DNA from: Desulfocurvibacter africanus subsp. africanus DSM 2603
GTDB lineage: Bacteria; Desulfobacterota; Desulfovibrionia; Desulfovibrionales; Desulfovibrionaceae
DNA length: 64,000 bases
Assembly (NCBI RefSeq): GCF_000422545.1
Contig: NZ_AULZ01000017.1
Location: forward strand, 48,723-112,722
Direction: 5' to 3'
The notes beneath the pieces are model-generated. The model did no database searches and had not been told where the DNA came from. It worked only from the letters and a program-made list of their open reading frames with translations. The translations under genes were made by a program, and so were the position numbers. This document shows, in pieces, positions 27,045 through 36,336 of this stretch (positions are counted from its first letter, which is position 1; every line of letters begins with the position of its first letter).

Positions 27045-29965
27045 CTTTCGATATAGGCGCGCATCCTTTCGCAGATGCGCGCGACCATGTCCTTGAGCTC
27101 CAGGAAATGCTGGCGTGCCGGCTCGGCCTCGCGCTGCCTGGACGCGGACTCCAACGCTCCCGCGACCTCGCGCAGCAGCGCGGCCCCGACTGTGCCGGCA
27201 GCGCCCTGGAACGCGTGGGACTCCCTGACCATCTTTGTGTAATCCTGATCCGTTATGGCCTGCTCCAGACTGGCAAGCTTATTTGGCGCGTCCTCTAAAA
27301 AGGTCTTGTAGAGCACGCCGAGAAACTCGTTGTCGCCCTGGAGCCGATCCAGGGTCTTGCGCACGTCGAGTACGGCGTCGTCCTCTGGCGCGTTATCGAC
27401 TTTATGGGGCTGGGCCGGGTGCGCAAGCTCCGCAGCCGCGTCGCGCCGCTTAGCCAACGCCGCGCGCATGACCTTGAACAGTTCATCCTGATCGATGGGC
27501 TTGGACACGTACTCGTCCATGCCGGACTCCAGGAAGCGCTCGCGGTCGCCCTGCATGGCGTGCGCGGTCATGGCCACGATGGGCACATTGCGCACTTTGG
27601 CATAGGCCGGGTCGTTGCGGATGATCCGCGTGGCCTTCACGCCGTCCATTTCGGGCATCTGCACGTCCATGAGCACCAGATCGAAAGGCTCGGCCGCAAG
27701 CTTGTCCAGAGCCTCCCGACCATTGGCGGCAGTCGTGGTCAGACAGCCTTGCCGTTTCAGGAGGATGCTGGCGTAGTGCTGGTTGACCAGATTATCCTCG
27801 GCCAGCAGTACGCGCAGTCCCATGAGTGGGTCCGCCTGGCCCGGCTGGCCTGGCCGCTGGGCTTGGACCCGAGATTCCGGCTTGGCCGTGATGGGTGCGA
27901 TCGCCCGCTCCAGAGCCACGGTGAAGTTGAAGGTGGCTCCCTGTCCGATCGCGCTCTCGACCCAGATGGCGCCGCCCATGAGTTCCACGAGCTGCCTGGA
28001 AATGGCCAGGCCAAGGCCCGTGCCTTCGTACTGCCGGCTCAGGGAACTGTCGCCCTGGGTGAATATGTCGAAAACGCGTTCCTGAAGCTGCGTATCGATG
28101 CCGATACCCGTGTCGGCGACCGAGAACAGCAGCTCGAACTTATGATCCGGCTCCTGACCCGACGGTGTGTGCGATGTCGCGGTCGGCAGCACGTCGATGT
28201 CGATGCCGCCGCTCGGCGTGAACTTGATGGCGTTGGACACCAGATTGAGCAGCACCTGGCGCAGCCTGCCCGCATCGCCGTGCAGGTGTTCGGGCACGGC
28301 GGGATCGATGCGCAGAGTCAGGTGCAGGCCCTTGGCTTCCGCCTGCATTTCCATGGGTTTCAAGGCCGCCTGCAGGATCTCCCGCAAGCGGAAGTCACTG
28401 CGCTCGAGCTCCAGCTTGCCGGCCTCGATCCTGGAGAAATCGAGGATGTCGCCCACAAGGGTGGCCAAAGCGTCAGCCGAGGCCTTGACCATGGACAGGT
28501 ACTCGCGCTGCTCCCTGTTAAGGCCCGTGCGCAGGGTCAACTCGGTCATGCCCAGGATGCCGTTGAGCGGGGTCCTGATCTCATGGCTCATGTTGGCCAG
28601 GAATTCGCTCTTAACGCGGCTGCCGGCCTCGGCAGCCTCCTTGGCCCGAACCAGCTCGCGTTCCAGGAGCTTCTGGCGGGTGACGTCCTGCACCGTGCCG
28701 AGGATGCGCGAAAGCTTGCCCGTCGCATCGAATTCCGCCTCGGCCTGGCACAAGCCGATGCGCTCCACTCCATCCTGGCGCATGAAGCGGAACTGCAACT
28801 CGAAGGGAGTCCCGCGCCTGGCGGTATCGAGCAGGCATTTCACGAAGGCCTGGCTGTCTTCGGCATGCAGATGCCGCAGCAGGAAGTCTCGGCCGGGCTG
28901 CACCGATCCGGGTTGATAGCCCAGGATGCGGTACAGCTCGTCGGACCAGATGAACGCATCCCCTTTGGACAGCCATTCGAAGCTGCCGAGCATGGCCAGA
29001 TGTTGGGCCTTGGCCAGATTGGCCTCGCTGCGCCGCAGGGCCTGTTCGGCGCGCTTGCTCTCGGTGATGTCCATGTGCGTGACCACGGCCCCGCCGCGGT
29101 CGCTCATGGGGCTGGCGTACAGGAGCAGCCAGCGTTGCTGTCCGTCGGATTGCACGCACAGCTCGCTGCTGAAACTTTTGCGCGTGCCGGCGGCGACTTC
29201 GTGCACGGCGGCGGCGACGCTGTCCAGCGCGATATCCTCGCTGCACAGGCCTTGGCGCGCGATATGCCCGAAAGTTCGGCCCAGGACGCCGGGAATCAGG
29301 GGCGAGTCGCGTCCCATGTGCTCCCAGGCCTCATTGGTGGCCGTGATGCGGCCTTGGGCATCCAGAACCATGATCTGCGCGGGCAAGGAGGCTATGACCG
29401 CGCGCAACAAGGCTTCCTTTTCGGCGAGATTCTTGTTGGCCCGGTCCAGGGCCCGGCTCTGGATTACGGCGTTCTCGTAGGTGGACAGGAGCAGGTCGGC
29501 CATCTGGCGGGCATCGGCGGAGACGTGGTGCCGCTTGCCGCCGAAGACGATATCCAGCTCGGCCTTCTGGCCTTTCGCGCGGCGCAGGTCCAGCTCGGAC
29601 ATAAGTTGGCGCACCCGCCCTAACAGCAGATCTGGATCATAGGGCTTGGTCACGAAGTTGGTGGCTCCGGACTTGAGGCCCTTGAGTATGTCCTCGGGGT
29701 CCGCAAGGGTGGTCAGCAGGATCACGGGGATGTGCGCCAGCTTCGTGCTGGCGCGGATGCGTCTGCACAACTCGTAGCCATCCATTCCGGGCATGAGAAT
29801 GTCGCTGACGACGACCGCGGGCGGATTCTCGTCGGCCAAAGCAAGGGCCTCCACGGCCGATGCGGCCACGCGCACGGACAGCCCGCTGCCAAGCAGCAGT
29901 TGCTCCAGGCGCAGGGCCTGGGTAGGGCTATCCTCGACGATGAGGATGTATGCATGGTCAGGCAT
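27041..29965 (-). CDS. Hybrid histidine kinase: REC-PAS-PAS-HisKA-HATPase-REC-Hpt
   Basis: 974 residues. An N-terminal receiver (IVEDSPTQ; Asp in VSDILMPGMDG) is followed by two PAS regions, a HisKA domain with the phospho-His in NMSHEIRTPLNG, an ATPase domain (NAIKF N-box, [14 protein letters not shown]), a second receiver (MDVQMPEMDG) and a C-terminal Hpt domain with its His in ESHAFQGAAG. It is a complete phosphorelay in one chain. The start at 29965 puts the first receiver at the N-terminus; a TTG at 30001 is possible. It follows cheB by 39 nt and takes the place that the diguanylate cyclase WspR holds in Wsp operons. Confidence 0.93.
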   Translation of the reverse strand: MPDHAYILIVEDSPTQALRLEQLLLGSGLSVRVAASAVEALALADENPPAVVVSDILMPGMDGYELCRRIRASTKLAHIPVILLTTLADPEDILKGLKSGATNFVTKPYDPDLLLGRVRQLMSELDLRRAKGQKAELDIVFGGKRHHVSADARQMADLLLSTYENAVIQSRALDRANKNLAEKEALLRAVIASLPAQIMVLDAQGRITATNEAWEHMGRDSPLIPGVLGRTFGHIARQGLCSEDIALDSVAAAVHEVAAGTRKSFSSELCVQSDGQQRWLLLYASPMSDRGGAVVTHMDITESKRAEQALRRSEANLAKAQHLAMLGSFEWLSKGDAFIWSDELYRILGYQPGSVQPGRDFLLRHLHAEDSQAFVKCLLDTARRGTPFELQFRFMRQDGVERIGLCQAEAEFDATGKLSRILGTVQDVTRQKLLERELVRAKEAAEAGSRVKSEFLANMSHEIRTPLNGILGMTELTLRTGLNREQREYLSMVKASADALATLVGDILDFSRIEAGKLELERSDFRLREILQAALKPMEMQAEAKGLHLTLRIDPAVPEHLHGDAGRLRQVLLNLVSNAIKFTPSGGIDIDVLPTATSHTPSGQEPDHKFELLFSVADTGIGIDTQLQERVFDIFTQGDSSLSRQYEGTGLGLAISRQLVELMGGAIWVESAIGQGATFNFTVALERAIAPITAKPESRVQAQRPGQPGQADPLMGLRVLLAEDNLVNQHYASILLKRQGCLTTTAANGREALDKLAAEPFDLVLMDVQMPEMDGVKATRIIRNDPAYAKVRNVPIVAMTAHAMQGDRERFLESGMDEYVSKPIDQDELFKVMRAALAKRRDAAAELAHPAQPHKVDNAPEDDAVLDVRKTLDRLQGDNEFLGVLYKTFLEDAPNKLASLEQAITDQDYTKMVRESHAFQGAAGTVGAALLREVAGALESASRQREAEPARQHFLELKDMVARICERMRAYIES

Positions 29966-30004
29966 GCAGGCTGGATACCCGAATCCGGTAACAGGTGGCA
30001 ACGT

Positions 30005-31081
30005 CTATGTGAACTCGCTCAGCAGACCGATCAGCATTCCCGCTATTTCCTCCTGCGGCAGGACATGCACGGCCGCTCCCAGGCGGACGGCCTCCCGTGG
30101 CATGCCGTACACGATGGACGTACATTCGTCCTGGGCGATGGTCACGGCGCCGCGCTCGCGCATGAGCCCGAGCTCCAGGGCTCCGTCCCGGCCCATGCCC
30201 GTAAGTAACACGCCCACGGCGCGGCTGCCCAGAAATTCAGCCACGCTGCGAAAAAGTTGGCCCACGCAAGGCCGCAGGGTTCCTTCGGGCGGGGCGTCGC
30301 TCAGGCGCAACGTGTTGCCGCGGGCCACCAGCAAGTGGTGGTCGTCGGGTGCGAAGTAGACCGTCCCCGGCTCCATGGCCTGGCCATGAGCCGCGATGCA
30401 CACGGTCAGCTTGCTGACCTGGTTGAGCCAGTGCACCAGGCCGGGCAGGAAGCCGCGTGAGATGTGCTGCACCACGACGATGGGCGCGGGAAAATCCTTG
30501 GGCAGGCCGGAGAGGATGGCCCGCAGGGCCTGGGGACCGCCCGTGGATGCGCCCATGGCCACCAGCTTGCGCTTGAGCAGCCCTCGCTGCCTGGGAAAAG
30601 CCGTTTTGGTACGGTCTGCGGATTGAGTGCGGCGGCGCACAACCTCGACCTCAGCCATGAGCTTGATGGTCGAGACGAGTTGCTCTCGCCGACAGGCGAA
30701 ATCCGGAGTGCCGAAACGGGGCTTCTCCAGGATGGCCAGGGCTCCGGCGCCCAGGGCGTCAAAGGTCTTGGCGACCTCCTCGGGGGCCCACTGGGCGCTG
30801 ACGATGACGATGGACGTCGGCGTGCTTGCCATGATGGCCCGCGTGGCCGCGATGCCGTCCATCACGGGCAGGCTGATGTCCATGGTGATGACGTCGGGCC
30901 GCAGGCGGGCGGCCAGTTCCACGGCCTCGGCCCCGTCAGCGGCTTCGCCCGCGACCTCGAAGCCGCCGTCGCTCAGTATGTTCCTCAGGAACTCGCGTAC
31001 CGAGGGCGAATCGTCCACGATGAGGACCCGGATCGCGGCACGCGTTTTCGCCGTGTCGGCCCTGGAAGGGGTGTTGGACAT
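30005..31081 (-). CDS. cheB: CheB methylesterase (WspF-like)
   Basis: 358 residues from the ATG at 31081 (GGAG 9 nt upstream). A receiver domain (VDDSPSVREFL; Asp in TMDISLPVMDG) is joined to a methylesterase with Ser in GASTGGPQ, His in VVQHISRG and Asp in GMGRDGA, the full catalytic triad. It removes methyl groups or deamidates receptor glutamines and tunes adaptation. In this cluster it would act on the MCP at 33811. It is separated from cheA by about 390 bp that include a family A repeat, so it may have its own promoter. Confidence 0.95.
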   Translation of the reverse strand: MSNTPSRADTAKTRAAIRVLIVDDSPSVREFLRNILSDGGFEVAGEAADGAEAVELAARLRPDVITMDISLPVMDGIAATRAIMASTPTSIVIVSAQWAPEEVAKTFDALGAGALAILEKPRFGTPDFACRREQLVSTIKLMAEVEVVRRRTQSADRTKTAFPRQRGLLKRKLVAMGASTGGPQALRAILSGLPKDFPAPIVVVQHISRGFLPGLVHWLNQVSKLTVCIAAHGQAMEPGTVYFAPDDHHLLVARGNTLRLSDAPPEGTLRPCVGQLFRSVAEFLGSRAVGVLLTGMGRDGALELGLMRERGAVTIAQDECTSIVYGMPREAVRLGAAVHVLPQEEIAGMLIGLLSEFT

Positions 31082-31220
31082 GTCGTGGCACTCCTGCGGT
31101 TGCAAGGCCGCGGACATGGTTATATTAATAACCGCATGCGAAAAATAGCGCCAGCATCCCGTTGAAACGAGTTGCTGGTCGTAATTGTCTGCCGAACGTC
31201 AGGAATGTGAAATATCCGTG

Positions 31221-31251
31221 GGCAATGGTCGGGCCTTGCGCGACCATTGCC
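31221..31251. other. Perfect 11-bp hairpin in the cheA-cheB gap
   Basis: GGCAATGGTCG and CGACCATTGCC are exact complements around a 9-nt loop. There is no T-run, so it is more likely an RNA stem or protein site than a terminator. The 31082-31347 stretch has no gene. Confidence 0.5.
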
Positions 31252-31347
31252 AAGTCGAAGCCGTGTTGACGGCCTTCTATAACACTCCGTTCAACCCGAA
31301 AACGGGCTCTGCGCCGGCAGCCGGCTTTTCCGCCCGCAGCAGCGCAT

Positions 31348-31475
31348 TAGAGCATTTTGCTTTTGAAAATGCTCTGCAAGCCATGCGTCGGCATGGCTTG
31401 CCGCCGTGTAGGCGTAGGCGCAATTCACTTGCGCCGTCAACGCCGGAGCGGGCGTCTTAAAAGCAATCTGCTCTA
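31348..31475 (+). repeat. Family A MITE-like repeat, copy 1
   Basis: 128 bp bounded by TA on both sides, with imperfect terminal inverted repeats (TAGAGCATTTTGCTTTT against TAGAGCAGATTGCTTTT). Inside are hairpins GCAAGCCATGC-GTCG-GCATGGCTTGC (perfect 11 bp) and GGCGCAA-TTCAC-TTGCGCC (perfect 7 bp). One end provides the TAG stop of cheA. No coding capacity. Same element as 35668 (inverted) and 63906. Confidence 0.85.
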
Positions 31476-33806
31476 GGCGAGCCTGCGCACCGTTTCCAGC
31501 AGATTGCCCTGGTCGAAGCTGCTTTTGACGATATAGGCGTTGGCCCCGGCGTCCACGCCGCGTTCACGGTCGGCCGGCGAGTCGAGGGAAGTGACCAGGA
31601 TCACGGGCAGCGCGGCCAGGACCTTGTCCTCACGGATGCGCCTGGTCAGCTCCAGCCCGTCCATGCGTGGCATCTGCACGTCGGAAACCACTACGTCCGG
31701 GAGCTCTCCGCGCAATCTGACCAGGGCTTCCTGGCCGTCCACGGCCGTGAACACGCGGTACCCCGAGGATTCGAGCACGGCCTTGAGCAGCATGCGCGAG
31801 GTTACGGAATCCTCCACCACGAGCACAGTCTTGGGCTTGGGCGGCTCCGTGCGAACCGGTCGCTCCACGGCGATGCGACCGCTCAGGCCCGAGGCCACCA
31901 GATCGGGCGTGTGCAGGATGGCGGCCAGGCTCCCGTCGCCCAGCAGCGTGATTCCGGCCACGTTTCGCACACGCCGGAGCTGGCTGCCCAGGGATTTGAC
32001 CATGACTTCCTGTTCGCCGAGCAGCGCCTCCACGCGCAGGGCCAGCCGGTTTTGGCCTGCGGCCAGGACCAGGGCCTGGCTGTTCCGGCTCCCGGCCTCG
32101 GACGCGTCATCTCGCTCGGTGCGCTCAATCATGGGCAGACCCAGGATCGCGGCAAGATCGACCAAGGGCAAGGTCTGGTCGATGTACGGCACCGCCTCGC
32201 GGCCTTCGATGTGCAGGGTCTCGTCCTTTTCGAGCAGAAGCACGCGCTCCACCCCGGATTTGGCCAGCAGAAAAGTCCGGCCTCCGGCCAGCACCGCCAA
32301 GGCCGGGAAAGAGCTGAACGACAGCGGCATGGTCATGTGGAACGACACGCCTTGGCCGGGCCGGGTTTCCAAACGCAGGGCGCCGCCCAGCCGCTCCACG
32401 CGCTCGTGGGCGATGGCCAGGCCCAAACCCCGGCCCGAAATGTCCGTCACGGCCCGCCGGGTGCTCATGCCCGAGCGGAAGATGAGTTCCAGGCCTGCGT
32501 CCTGGTCCAGGCTTACAGCCTGCGCCGCATCCAGTAACCCGGAGTCCTTGGCGGCCTCCAGCACCTTGTCCCGGTCGATGCCCCGGCCGTCGTCGGCCAC
32601 CACGACCTCCATGCGATCCTGTTCCAGGGGGCGCACTCGTACGCTGATATGGCCCTGCTCGGGCTTGCCGACGCGTCTGCGCTCCTCGGGCGTTTCGATG
32701 CCGTGGTCCACGGCGTTGCGCAAAAGATGCAGCAAAGGGTCGTGCAATTGGTCGAGGATGCGCCTGTCGATCTCCATGTCCTGGCCTTCGATGGCGAGAT
32801 CGACCTGCTTGCCGAGCTCGTGGGCCAAGTCGCGAATCATCTTGGGAAAGCGTTCCAGCAGCCGCGAGAAGGGCAGGGTCAGGGCCTGCTTGAGATCATC
32901 CAGCAACGTGTCGACCTTGAGCGTCATGTCGCGACGCTTGGCCGCAAGTTGCGCGGCATGGGCTTTAGCTTCGGCGTTCAGCTCGGCAGCCAGCTCCGCT
33001 GCCTGGGCAAGCCGGTCAGCCAGTTGTTCGTCCGGGCCGCCGCGTCCTCGCTGGTCAAGGGTCGCGGCCATGCGCTCCAGGAGCTTGCGCAATTGGAGCG
33101 CCGTGGTTTGCATGAAGCCCGCCTCGTCGGCCAGTTTGGACATGGCTAGCTTCTCGGGCAGGAACTCCTCGCAGTCGCTCAGGAGGCGTTCCAGGCGATC
33201 CGAAGGCAAACGCAGCATCTGGCTCTTGTCCTGCCCTGTCCAGGCCGCGCCTGCAGCGACGGCGGATGGTGCGGCAAGTGCGACAGGCGCGGCGGACGGA
33301 GCGGATGGTTGGCCTGGGGGCTGGGCGACATGCTCGACTGCCTCCGTGACGACTGCCTCCGCCGCTGGCGGCTCGCGTCCCTCTGCCGCGGCCGCGAGCT
33401 CGGCCGCCAGCCTGCGCAGCATCGGGTCGCCCGGCGGCGGCAAGGTCGTGTCGTCGGACTCAGGATCAAAACGGGACAGCAAGCTGCGCAGGACCTTCAG
33501 CGCCTTGTGCAGGAGATCGAAAAACGCAGGAGAGGGGCTGATGCGGCCGGCCTTGAGCTCGCCGAGGGCGCTTTCCAGGGGTTGGCAGACCGTCTCCAGG
33601 GCCGGTGCGTCCACGGTGCGCGAGGCCCCCTTGAGACTGTGCACGTCGCGGTAGAAAGTCTCCAGCCAGGCGGCGTTTTCCGCATTCAGCGGGCCTGGGC
33701 CGATAGCCTCCAGAGCCATGAGCGCGGATTCCATGGCCGATAGCCGTTCTTCGGCCTCGGCGGCGAATGCCCGGCGCAGCTTGCGCAGGAAGGCGGCCTC
33801 GCCCAT
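31473..33806 (-). CDS. CheA-type hybrid kinase with C-terminal receiver (WspE-like)
   Basis: 777 residues from the ATG at 33806, 4 nt after the mcp stop. Order: P1 Hpt with phospho-His near residue 56 (DVHSLKGASR), an Ala/Pro linker, dimerisation helices, a HATPase core (LLRNAVDHGIE, DDGRGID, SGRGLGLAI), a CheW-like P5 domain and a receiver with Asp in VVSDVQMPRMDG. A P2 CheY-docking domain is not obvious. The fusion of CheA and receiver is typical of WspE/FrzE-type alternative pathways. The stop codon TAG is made by the family A repeat that starts at this point. Confidence 0.95.
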   Translation of the reverse strand: MGEAAFLRKLRRAFAAEAEERLSAMESALMALEAIGPGPLNAENAAWLETFYRDVHSLKGASRTVDAPALETVCQPLESALGELKAGRISPSPAFFDLLHKALKVLRSLLSRFDPESDDTTLPPPGDPMLRRLAAELAAAAEGREPPAAEAVVTEAVEHVAQPPGQPSAPSAAPVALAAPSAVAAGAAWTGQDKSQMLRLPSDRLERLLSDCEEFLPEKLAMSKLADEAGFMQTTALQLRKLLERMAATLDQRGRGGPDEQLADRLAQAAELAAELNAEAKAHAAQLAAKRRDMTLKVDTLLDDLKQALTLPFSRLLERFPKMIRDLAHELGKQVDLAIEGQDMEIDRRILDQLHDPLLHLLRNAVDHGIETPEERRRVGKPEQGHISVRVRPLEQDRMEVVVADDGRGIDRDKVLEAAKDSGLLDAAQAVSLDQDAGLELIFRSGMSTRRAVTDISGRGLGLAIAHERVERLGGALRLETRPGQGVSFHMTMPLSFSSFPALAVLAGGRTFLLAKSGVERVLLLEKDETLHIEGREAVPYIDQTLPLVDLAAILGLPMIERTERDDASEAGSRNSQALVLAAGQNRLALRVEALLGEQEVMVKSLGSQLRRVRNVAGITLLGDGSLAAILHTPDLVASGLSGRIAVERPVRTEPPKPKTVLVVEDSVTSRMLLKAVLESSGYRVFTAVDGQEALVRLRGELPDVVVSDVQMPRMDGLELTRRIREDKVLAALPVILVTSLDSPADRERGVDAGANAYIVKSSFDQGNLLETVRRLA

Positions 33807-33810
33807 GCCC

Positions 33811-35586
33811 CTACACCTTGTAGCGTTCAACGAGCTTGAGCAGGTCCTTGGCCAAGTCCGAAATGCCCCTGACCGACTCCTCAAGCTGGTTGGCGCTGTC
33901 GAGATTCTGGTGGCTGGCCTGACGGATGTTCTCCATGGCCGTGTTCACTTGGTCCATGCCCACAAGCTCCTCCCGGCTGGAGGCGGCTATCTGCGTGGCA
34001 GCCAGGCCGGATTCCCTGACGCTCTCGGACAAGGTCAGGATGGCTTCGCGCGCGGCCGATGCCTTGTCGCGACCGGAAGCGACAGCCTTGCCGCCCTCCT
34101 CGGTGGCCATGACCGAAGTCGCGGTGGCCTTCTGCATTTCTTCCAGGCCGACGCGGATCTGGCGGATGGCTTCCTTGGACCGCTCGGCCAGGCTGCGAAT
34201 CTCCGCGGCCACCACGGCGAAGCCCTTGCCCTCCTCGCCGGCCCTGGCGGCCTCGATGGAGGCGTTGACGGCCAGGATGTTGGACTGCTCGGCCAGCCCG
34301 CGCACGGCGCTGGTGATGTCGCCGATGTCCTGGCTCTTCTCCGAGAGGGCCACGATGTTCTGGGCGATGAAGTCCATCTTGTCCGTGATGAGGCGCATGC
34401 CCTCCAGGGTGCCTTCGCTGGCCTGAATGCCCTGGCGGGTGATTTCAGCCACGCGCTGCGCGCTGTCGGCCACGAAACGGGCCTTTTCGTTGGAGAGTTG
34501 GGCGGTCTGCCTGGCCTCGGCCACGGTGGCCGTGGTCTCGGTTACCGCCGTGGCCGTTTCCGACGAGGAGGCCGAGAGCTGGGCGGTGGAGGCGGAAATC
34601 TGGCCCACGCTGGAGGCCAGCACGGCCACGGCGTCGCGGGTCTTGCCCGCCAACTCGCGCAGGTTGGCGGTCATGGATTTGAGGGCCTTGCCCATGATGT
34701 CCCGCTCGGATTGCGGCTGCACCTCCAGGGTCAAATCCCCCTGGGCGATGTGCTCCATGCTCCTGGCCACGTTCAGCAATGACGCGCTCATGCGCGCGAA
34801 GGAACTCTGCAGAGCGCCGATTTCGTCCCTGCGCCGGCTGCTGTCCTGATCCAGGCGCTGCCCGAAGGCCAGCCCATGGCTCAGATCGCCCTGGGCGATT
34901 CTGTCCGCGGCCGCCACCACCTGTCGCAGGGGCGCGGTCACGGAACGGGCGATGACCAGAGCCATGAGCAGTCCGGTCAGGATGGCCGCTCCGCTGATCA
35001 GGATCAGCACAAGCTGGTTGCGCTGCAAATGGCCGGTAGTGGTTGCGTATATCTCACCGGACCGACGGGAAATCTCGGCTTCCAGCGCGTCGAGCCCCTG
35101 TTGGAACTTATTAAGGTTAGGCAAGGCCTCGGTTGCAAAGACCTCTTGAGCCTGCTTGGCGTGTCCTGGGCCTGCCTGGCGGTAGATGGCGAAGATGCGT
35201 TGGAACGACTCATGGATAAGCCGGTGCGGCTCCTCCAGAGCATTCAGCAGGGGGTTGGTGCTCGGGGCCAGCTCTTCCATGGCTTGCCGACCTTGCCCAT
35301 AGTACCATTTAGCGAAGGGGCAGGCCCGATGGTCGATAACGACCTCCGCGTTCGCCAGGTTCTGGAACACGAGGCCTTCGCTGAGCGCCAGGGTCCATTG
35401 CAAATGGTTGATCACCCTGTTTTTGAATTCCGAGGCCATGGTCTCAAAACGGGTGGCGAGCGCGGCGTCGTCCAGATTTTCCCGTTGCGCCTTGTGGCTG
35501 ACAAAGGCGATGGTCAGCAGCAGCGCCAGCACCGCGCCGAAGCCGATAGTCAGCTTGCGTCCAAGGTTCAGGTCGTTCCAGGACAT
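33811..35586 (-). CDS. Methyl-accepting chemotaxis protein with periplasmic CZB-like domain (WspA-like)
   Basis: 591 residues from the ATG at 35586 (AAGGAG 8 nt upstream). TM1 is at about 12-30 and TM2 near 180-205. Between them the sequence keeps the spacing of a CZB zinc-binding motif: a His helix ([11 protein letters not shown]), [11 protein letters not shown] and HRLIHESF, offering three His and one Cys. HAMP and a full signalling hairpin ([19 protein letters not shown]) follow. There is no CheR-tethering pentapeptide at the C-terminus. It is 4 nt upstream of the cheA hybrid and is its evident receptor. Confidence 0.93.
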   Translation of the reverse strand: MSWNDLNLGRKLTIGFGAVLALLLTIAFVSHKAQRENLDDAALATRFETMASEFKNRVINHLQWTLALSEGLVFQNLANAEVVIDHRACPFAKWYYGQGRQAMEELAPSTNPLLNALEEPHRLIHESFQRIFAIYRQAGPGHAKQAQEVFATEALPNLNKFQQGLDALEAEISRRSGEIYATTTGHLQRNQLVLILISGAAILTGLLMALVIARSVTAPLRQVVAAADRIAQGDLSHGLAFGQRLDQDSSRRRDEIGALQSSFARMSASLLNVARSMEHIAQGDLTLEVQPQSERDIMGKALKSMTANLRELAGKTRDAVAVLASSVGQISASTAQLSASSSETATAVTETTATVAEARQTAQLSNEKARFVADSAQRVAEITRQGIQASEGTLEGMRLITDKMDFIAQNIVALSEKSQDIGDITSAVRGLAEQSNILAVNASIEAARAGEEGKGFAVVAAEIRSLAERSKEAIRQIRVGLEEMQKATATSVMATEEGGKAVASGRDKASAAREAILTLSESVRESGLAATQIAASSREELVGMDQVNTAMENIRQASHQNLDSANQLEESVRGISDLAKDLLKLVERYKV

Positions 35587-35667
35587 GCAAGGCTCCTTGG
35601 GCCAGGACAATCCGGCCGGATTCCGTTTGTCGGCGGCTGGCGCGCCGCCCGATTATCACAGGTCTGC

Positions 35668-35796
35668 TAGAGCAGATTGCTTTTAATACGCCCGCTCCGG
35701 CGTTGACGGCGCAAGTGAATTGCGCCTACGCCGAAGCTAGCGGCAAGCCATGCCGACGCATGGCTTGCAGAGCATTTTCAAAAGCAAAATGCTCTA
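35668..35796 (-). repeat. Family A MITE-like repeat, copy 2 (inverted)
   Basis: 129 bp, near-identical to copy 1 but in the opposite orientation. It lies between the mcp start and the cheW at 35794, and its right end supplies the TAG stop of that cheW. Together with copy 1 it brackets mcp and cheA. Confidence 0.85.
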
Positions 35797-36324
35797 AACA
35801 CGCTCCTCGACCAGCAGGTTCTGGTCCGTCAGCAGCGCATCCCCATCGAGCAGCAGCCAGCCCTGCGTTGTCACGCCCCGGCACAAGGCCGCCAGCGCCA
35901 ACGGCAGGTTGGCCGGCGCGGGAAGCTTGTCCGTCTCGGCCAGGGATTGAACTCCCAGCACTTCGTCGGCCAGCAGGGCCGTTTCCAGCCCATGACCCCG
36001 TGCGATTACCACCGCCGGCGTTTCCGGGACCAAACCGGGGTCAAGGCCCAGAAACAGCGGCAGATCCATTATCGCCACCACTCGGCCGCGCAGGGCGGTC
36101 ACGCCCATGATGAAAGGCGGCACGCAGGGAATGGGCGTCAGCCCGCCAAGAACCTGGGCCTCCAGGACGCAGCTTGTCTCCAGGCCGAAGATGCGCCTGG
36201 AGCGGCGGAAAAACAGCCATCCAGCGAGGTCTTCCGCGGCTTCGGCCTTGGGGCCGTGGCGTCGGGCCAGCCTGGCGGCCCGGGCCTTGAGAATGGCTTC
36301 GCGAATCTGGATGCCGTCGTCCAT
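35794..36324 (-). CDS. cheW: CheW-like coupling protein (WspD-like)
   Basis: 176 residues. After about 45 helical residues the CheW beta-barrel pattern appears: RIFGLETSCVLEA, GLTPIPCVPPFIMGVTALRGRVVAIMDL, then LLADEVLGV and a terminal LLLDGDALL. It couples receptor and kinase. The longer N-terminus distinguishes it from the other cheW of the cluster. It lies 12 nt after cheR. Its stop codon is contributed by the family A repeat. Confidence 0.9.
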   Translation of the reverse strand: MDDGIQIREAILKARAARLARRHGPKAEAAEDLAGWLFFRRSRRIFGLETSCVLEAQVLGGLTPIPCVPPFIMGVTALRGRVVAIMDLPLFLGLDPGLVPETPAVVIARGHGLETALLADEVLGVQSLAETDKLPAPANLPLALAALCRGVTTQGWLLLDGDALLTDQNLLVEERV

Positions 36325-36336
36325 GGCTTACCCGGT

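Noticed and set aside
27404..29623. 739-codon plus-strand frame opposite the hybrid kinase
   Set aside because: Antisense shadow; the kinase frame holds every histidine-kinase motif.
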